Of a stretch of 64,000 nt of DNA, positions 57,885 through 64,000 are shown in pieces. This stretch comes from Zea mays (taxonomy: Eukaryota; Streptophyta; Magnoliopsida; Poales; Poaceae). The notes beneath the pieces are model-generated. The model had not been told where the DNA came from. It searched no databases and saw only the letters and a program-made list of their open reading frames with translations. The first letter of the stretch is position 1. Each line of letters starts with the position of its first letter. A program made the translations under genes and the position numbers. Location of the stretch: contig NC_050098.1 of assembly GCF_902167145.1 (NCBI RefSeq), positions 134,552,207 through 134,616,206 on the forward strand. The letters run 5' to 3'.

Positions 57885-60363
57885 TGTAACACCCCGGGTT
57901 CCACAAACAACCTGGAATGCTACTGAACTACACTTCTGACGTCCATATATAAAATTTCGGCAGCATCCCCTTTGCAAGTTTGCATAAATGAGGGGGCAAC
58001 AGTGTATAAACATATATCATGCCAAAAACATACTAAGTATTATTAATCGGCTAGCAAGGAAAGATTAACATACGACCTGAACTGACTTAACCAGTGCGCA
58101 TGACTATATAAAAAACAAACTTCCTTTGACAATAAGTTTCTAATTAACTCCTGGCTGCGCCTGGGCAGCGTTATTGTGAGAGTGAAAGTGGACGTGCTGC
58201 TACTCCCCTCATTCCCAATATGTATCCAGTTCCTGCATTGAGTAATGCAAGAGTGAGATGACACATCTCAGCAAGTAAAATAATATCAAACAGTTTAACC
58301 ACATAAGAACATTGTTTTACCACCACTTGATTCCACAACCTTCTTATTACGAAGGTGCAGCACGTATACAACGTACAACACACCTAGTTACCACACCTCG
58401 CAGGTAGAAACCACAATAGTAACATAGTAATGTCACACTTTATATATTCCTCATGAATGCAAATGTCTGCAAATGCAAGGATGACTTCTGCCTTCATACC
58501 TCTAAGGATATGAAGCCGCATCGTACCCCTCCTCGGGCAACGTACGATGCTAAAAAATGTACCGGTACAGTCGGACCATAAGATCACGACATAACTTCAG
58601 AATGCAAGATGGATGATGCAATGTGCATGACATGCCTACAACACTTCATATAACATGATTAAAAAAAATACTTCAACTCCATCCATGATGGGAATCAACA
58701 ACATATATCATTACCAAATCATGATCATCCACAATATTAGACAATTGAGAATTAATACTTTCGAACAAATAAACTTCATCATAGAATTCAATGATTAACA
58801 TATTTAAAACTTATGCATACTCAATGACAGGGAATAGGATGCAAACCAAACGGTAGCAACCACCACTGTATTTACTTGCCTTTACCGGAAGTTTGGGTAA
58901 ATCCCTAAGTACGATCCGGAAGTCCACCACCTGTTTTTGACACACAACTTAGTGCACCAATTTCACATAACCAGGCTCATAAACGACGCCGCACCTACGC
59001 ACAAACTCAAACCCCGCCGCGGGTTACATCTCTCCCCACACCCACCAAACTGCAGCGGCGCTGCTTAATAATTTCATAACTTCAAAATTATGACAGCATT
59101 GGTAACAAACAAAAACTCCAGAGGCATCTACATAAAATTCCCCACAAGTTTTGTATATAATTTATAATTAAATTCCAACATCTAATTAGCCCAAAACAGT
59201 TCACAAGATGAACCCTGTAATCTGTTTTTTTCTCTTTTGGACAGCGACATACCCGGATTCAAACAGCAATATCTTTTAAAATATAGTTCCAATTCAAGCG
59301 CATAAGTACTCATTGGAAAGATAAGACAAAGTCATACATGATTATCATACTGGTTAGCACTAATTAACCACGAAAAATTCCCAGAAATTGCTAATACTAC
59401 TGCTGTTCACCCACCTGAAAAAATCTGTTTTTTTTTTGACAGCAACATACCCGGATTCAAACAGCGATATCTTTTAAAATATAATTCCAAATCAAGCACA
59501 TAAGTACTCATTTGAAAGATAAGACAAAGCCCTACATGATTATAATACTGGTTAATACTAATTACCCACGAAAAATTCCCAGAAACTGCTAATATTACTG
59601 TTGTTCATCCACCTGAAAAATCTGTTTTTTTGGACAGCAACATACCCGGATTCAAACAACGATATCTCCTAAATTATAACTCCGAATCGAGCGCATAAGT
59701 ACTCGTTGGAAAGGTATGACAAAGCTCTACATGATTATCCCACTGATTCCCACTAATTACCCCACGAAAATTCCCAGAAATCCCTAGAACTACTGCTGTT
59801 CACCCACTCACAAAATTCATGGACAGCACCTCTACCGATTCGCAAAGATAAACACATAATCCAATTGATTGCAGCACAAAAACAACAAAAGTTAATCACA
59901 AATTCACCTTAGGTTCTTCCCTTCCTCCTTCCTTCTTCCTCCCTCCAAACTCCAATTGAGATCGCAGCCACACGACGGAGAACCACACGGGAGGGCTGCA
60001 CCTTGGAGGAGGGGGAGAAATGGGGGGGGCGGCTAGGGTTTTGGGTGGTGAGGGCTGCAAAGATTTGAGGAGGAAGAAGATGGGAGGGGGGGCGTCCAAG
60101 AGAAAGGGGAGGGGAAGGGGGCGGCTGCAACAACCCAAGGGGGAAAAAGGGGGGCGGCTAGGGTTAGGGGAGGGTTAGTGGGCCGGATTGCGATTCGCGG
60201 CCCAACTCGCTTGCACGACAGCTCCCGACCAACCACTCTACTGCTATACTGGTGAATGTTTTCCATAAATTCTAAATCCCCAAAGCGCGACACCCGAATA
60301 AGAGAAAAAACCAAACAAAAAGAATAACCTTCAACTTCTCTTCTTTGCAAACTGGGTATCACA
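57885..60363 (-). repeat. 3' LTR of the second copy, 2479 bp
   Basis: It starts TGTAACACCCCGGG and ends GGGTATCACA. It is longer than the first copy's LTRs mainly because it has one more ~195-bp unit (see 59226-59830). Confidence 0.9.
59226..59830 (+). repeat. three ~195-bp tandem units in the LTR
   Basis: (G)GACAG starts lie at 59239, 59438, 59632 and 59821 (spacing 199, 194, 189). The first copy has only two units, so the array has expanded or contracted within the family. Confidence 0.85.
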
Positions 60364-60376
60364 CTCTACCCCCCTT
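60364..60376 (-). other. polypurine tract of the second copy
   Basis: The same GGGGGGTAGAG tract on minus as at 46192-46204. Confidence 0.8.
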
Positions 60377-60446
60377 AAAAAGAATTCGACCTCGAATTCT
60401 GACGCTTCTATCGGAACGACAAGGAAAGATCAGCGACAACAAAAAC

Positions 60447-60742
60447 TCACCCCATAACGAAAAGTTCGGGGTACTTCTGTCGCATCAGCTCCTCGAGCTT
60501 CAAGGATTCTAGGATACGCAGCAGACGACACTCTAGAGTCAGGTCTTGCTACATGGGAATCGACTCTAGCTCGGTTATTGATATGGATTCCGCAAATACT
60601 TTCTCAACATAGAGACATGGAATACATGGCGTACTCTGATCATAGTCTCCGACAATTGCATGTGCTAAGCCAAGCTGCCAACTCGGGCTAAGATAATAGA
60701 CAGTCCTATATAACCCGGACAAAGTTTTCCTGCCACCAAATC
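60447..60742 (-). pseudogene. pol C-terminal fossil, better preserved copy
   Basis: From 60742 on minus: DLVAGKLCPGYIG, ILARVGSLA, TAG, MIRVRHVFHVSMLRKYL, a small deletion with frame change, then LESIPM, TAG, QDLTLECRLLRILES and LEELMRQKYPELF, ending at a TGA at 60447-60449. Two TAG stops sit at the same places as in the copy at 46280-46570, so they predate the split of the two copies. The chromodomain core is missing in both. Confidence 0.75.
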
Positions 60743-63700
60743 AACATTGACACATGCAAGTACTTCAATGAATATATATAATGAAAGCAATACATACTGT
60801 GCTCCAATATCCTAAACCAAACCTATCCAAACAAGAGTAACTTCAAAAGATCAATTTAATGCTTGCATATTTCTAGACATCAGCACAACGGTTAATTGTT
60901 TTGCTCATAAACTCACAAAGTATGCATCCAACAGTAGTAAACTAGGACTTTATGGAAAGCTTACAAAGTCCACTATACCCTTGGTATTATCATCACCACA
61001 AGATTTGACACTTAGAAAGGACAAACAATGCGAAACGTAAATTTTGTCCAGACTTGGACAGAATTCAACTACTCACTTAAAAAAATCCATAATTGGAGTC
61101 TCACTCATCCAATTTAGGCGCTCCTAGACTTTTTTTGAAAGCCAGCAAAATTGTCTATATTTCATTTATAAACATATCAGGTTAATTCAATGCATATCAA
61201 GGTCAAAAGACATAAGAAAGGCTTTGCTGTCCAAATTTGGACAGATTCAAAGATTCCACTTAAAACAGCTGTAGCTTAACTTATAGGTCACCAAAAAGGG
61301 TGATCCATTATTTGTTGGAAATCTTAAGGAAAGTACTCCACTTCTTTATAATTTATAAGAACTGATTCAAAGTTTAACTTGGGCAAACAAGGTCAGTTTC
61401 AAAATCTGTACAGAATCTGGACAGATTCCAAGACTAGACTTGAGAAAATCATAACTCCCAAACTACTAGACCTATGGTCATGAAATTTTACACAAGTAAG
61501 ATGAAGAAGTTGGCTACAACTTTTATATACAACACCTCTACAGAAAACATGGTTTAATTCATTGAACTAGCTGCATAACCAAAACTGGTCATGTAGTCCC
61601 AAACAGCAAGCAATAGATTTATTCAGGTTCTATACTCTTCTAAGATTAAGCGTTCATCGAAGGACTAATAACTTTAGGTTCTTCATTACGAGACACTCAG
61701 AGCCAACATAAAGATAGAAGCCATATGCTAACTTTTTAAATCATTTGAAGCCTTATCTCACATCATGGAAGCAAGAATCGATTTAAGCATACTATGCCTG
61801 CCCATATATCCATCCAAGCATATTCTATACATTATATCATTCCATCGAAGAACACTTTTTTTAATTATACTATGCATATATATCCATCCAATAACTCACC
61901 CAATCTGCATCTAACAAAATTTTGCAAATACAAACTCATTGGAAAGGTTATAACATTCCCTAAAACTTTTATTATAATGAGTGTCTCAGAATTGGTTTCC
62001 AAACCGATAAAACAATGCAACTGCTTTGTTGCAAAACTGATAGGATAGAAATATTGGACAACTAAAATTCAAAATCCTATAACTCCTGCTATACTCAACT
62101 TAAAACTACAACGAACATGCGTTGGAAAAGTTTGGAAATTGTCCACGACTTTTGCAATAAAGTTGCACCCAAATTTATCTTTATAACCCTCAACTCTGCA
62201 TGACCTACAGCTAAACTCAACCTGAGATACTGCACATCAGAGATTCGACTTATATCCGGACAACCACCTCTCCCAATCTATTTAATAGGCAATTACAAGT
62301 AAATACCCATTAAAAGGTACTTAGAAAAACTAAAAGTTTTTCTTAAAGAGAATTCCCAAATTTGGGCTCTGAAACTATCAGAACACGGTCGATTTATTGG
62401 TGGTTTTAACGACACCTAAAGTTCAGACACAACGGTGTAACAACTTCAGAGTAGCCTAACTCCAATTATATGCAATGAAAATTACAAACCAATAATCTTT
62501 GGAAAGATCATGAAATTACTAAAACTTTCATAATCCAACAAAAACCAAAATTTACCGTCTTCAATGTCTATACTTCCGTACAAGATTAAGGCTGCTATAG
62601 GAAACCCATAACTCTCCAATGTTTAGACCAAACTGGGTGATTGAGCATCCTATGCAAAGATGAAGAAGCCTACTACAAAACATTCTAGATAAGTGAAGCC
62701 TGATTCAGCCTCCAACTAATTTAAAATGACTCCCAAAACCAAACAACACCTTACCCATAATAAAAAAACAATATAAAATAAAACCCAAGGCATTGGCAGG
62801 TGCGATCAACACTAGGATTTTCCACTACCAAATGGGGATGCAACTCCCCAAAGCCTTTAAGCAACACTTTACCTAATAGGTTAGAACACTAAGCACAACA
62901 ATCAACGAATTAAACAACCTCGTTTGTTAATGCCACTAAGGTCAAACATCCATGTATCGACAATGTATGAAACACCTGACATACCCGTCTCTAGCACTAT
63001 AAGACATGGTTGTTATTACACTAGAATCCAACTATTAGAGCTCTCCACAACTATTCTGTTGACGTGAAGCAAATGGTGCTCATGTCATGTAACGTCTTTT
63101 CCTCCTCTCAAAAGAGATAAAATTTGCAATACTCATAAAGCAATGGAGGGATAACAACAAGAAAAACTAATGTACTTCTTGACACAGACTCATGCAAAAG
63201 CTTCATAAATATTACTTTCAATACTAAAATAGCAACACGATACTATGCTCATCAGGAGTAATTGGATGTCAATAAGACAATCCACATAACCAAACTACCT
63301 TGATTAACCTCACATACAACAAAACCTACTATTACTGCACTTGAACAATTTGTACCTCGTGATATCACAGGATGCATTCAAAGTAGTAGACATACATGAT
63401 CTATCAAACCATCATTCATATAAGAAAAATCTCAATCCGATGCAACAACCCCATCATTAAAGAGATAGATGACTAACAAACATAAGCAACTCCCAGTTAA
63501 GCATTGACTTCGTTTAAGATAAAGCAGTCCAAATAATGATTCAACAAGCATGCATAGAGAAACTGATCATAAAAAAAAATCAGACTACCATACAATGTTG
63601 GCAAATAAAAAAATAAAATGGGTTGTCAATATCGTCCACATGACTAGCCTGCAACAACTCAAAATTATGCATAGCCTTTATGGCTATTGAAACAAACCAT

Positions 63701-64000
63701 AGAAGGAAAACATGCACGACATAAAATCCACTTGAAACCACCCTATTTATTGTTGAAAAAAATAAGGTTGCACATAATAAGAAAACCTATCAGGTAAACA
63801 TGGTTGGACTTATCAATCTACGTCATCTTACAAATTCACTTGAGTTCTACCAGTCTCAAGATTTCATAGACATTACAATGTTGCCTTTGCTCTATAGAGA
63901 CAAACCAATTTTATACTAAGATCAAGTTAGCAAGTAGCCACACTAGCCAAAAAAAGTGAGGCGCAAAGCATTGCACCCATGGAAATATTACATTGATAAG
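60743..64000 (-). other. noncoding interior of the second copy
   Basis: Collinear with 46571 to about 50270, including the repeated ATAACTC/TTGGAAAG module. It lacks a stretch corresponding to about 47690-48170 of the first copy (the sequence runs from CCATCCAATAACTC into ATCTGCATCTAACAAAA near 61880-61915). No coding is seen. Confidence 0.65.

Larger units (their letters stand above)
57885..64000 (-). mobile_element. second copy of the non-autonomous (LARD-like) family, incomplete at window end
   Basis: The 3' LTR (57885-60363) is followed by an interior collinear with 46192 to about 50270 of the first copy. The 5' LTR would start roughly 540 bp beyond the window. It inserted into the Huck-like gag; the left TSD would be CACCG (57880-57884). 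It differs from the first copy by many substitutions and by an extra tandem unit, so the two are separate insertions of diverged family members. Confidence 0.9.

Noticed and set aside
1..64000. Search for host genes, tRNA or rRNA genes, or a DNA transposon
   Set aside because: No frame matched a cellular protein I recognise, tRNA-like motifs were only retroelement PBS sites, and no terminal inverted repeat pair with transposase was seen. A small MITE could still be missed by eye.

Overview
This window looks like intergenic DNA of a large-genome grass, most likely maize (Zea mays) or a close relative. I found no host gene, no tRNA or rRNA gene and no CRISPR array. Almost every base can be assigned to nested LTR retrotransposons. 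Family names (Zeon/Cinful, Opie/Ji, Huck) rest on remembered family features and were not checked by search. Boundaries rest on TG...CA ends, primer-binding sites (PBS), polypurine tracts (PPT), target-site duplications (TSD) and points where reading frames break off and resume.

The base layer is an old, stop-riddled Ty1/copia element on the + strand (visible at 18412-21663). Left branch: a Zeon/Cinful-like Tat-lineage Ty3/gypsy element (12219-18411, - strand) lies in the old copia. An Opie/Ji-like copia (10004-12218) lies in the Zeon-like element. Another copia (5115-10003) lies in that copia's gag. A further Tat-lineage gypsy element (1-5114, + strand) lies in the integrase gene of the 5115-10003 copia.

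Right branch: a Sirevirus-type copia (21664-37110, - strand) interrupts the RNase H region of the old copia. Its 3' LTR is split by a complete Opie/Ji-like element (22036-31250, TSD ATCTC). Its gag is cut at 37111 by a Huck-like gypsy element (37111-57884, - strand). The Huck-like element is itself cut twice by members of one non-autonomous family with 2.3-2.5 kb LTRs: a complete, very young copy (43896-53105, TSD CTAGT) and a 5'-incomplete copy (57885 to the window end).

All autonomous-type coding regions here are broken by stops and frameshifts. Most informative are: antisense reading frames in the 3' spacer of all three Tat-lineage elements, spliced in the Zeon-like one; the non-autonomous family, which keeps a short fossil of a chromovirus-type pol C-terminus beside its PPT and otherwise consists of a degenerate, repeatedly iterated noncoding module; and dense CCGGAC/GTCCGG palindromes in the copia LTRs.
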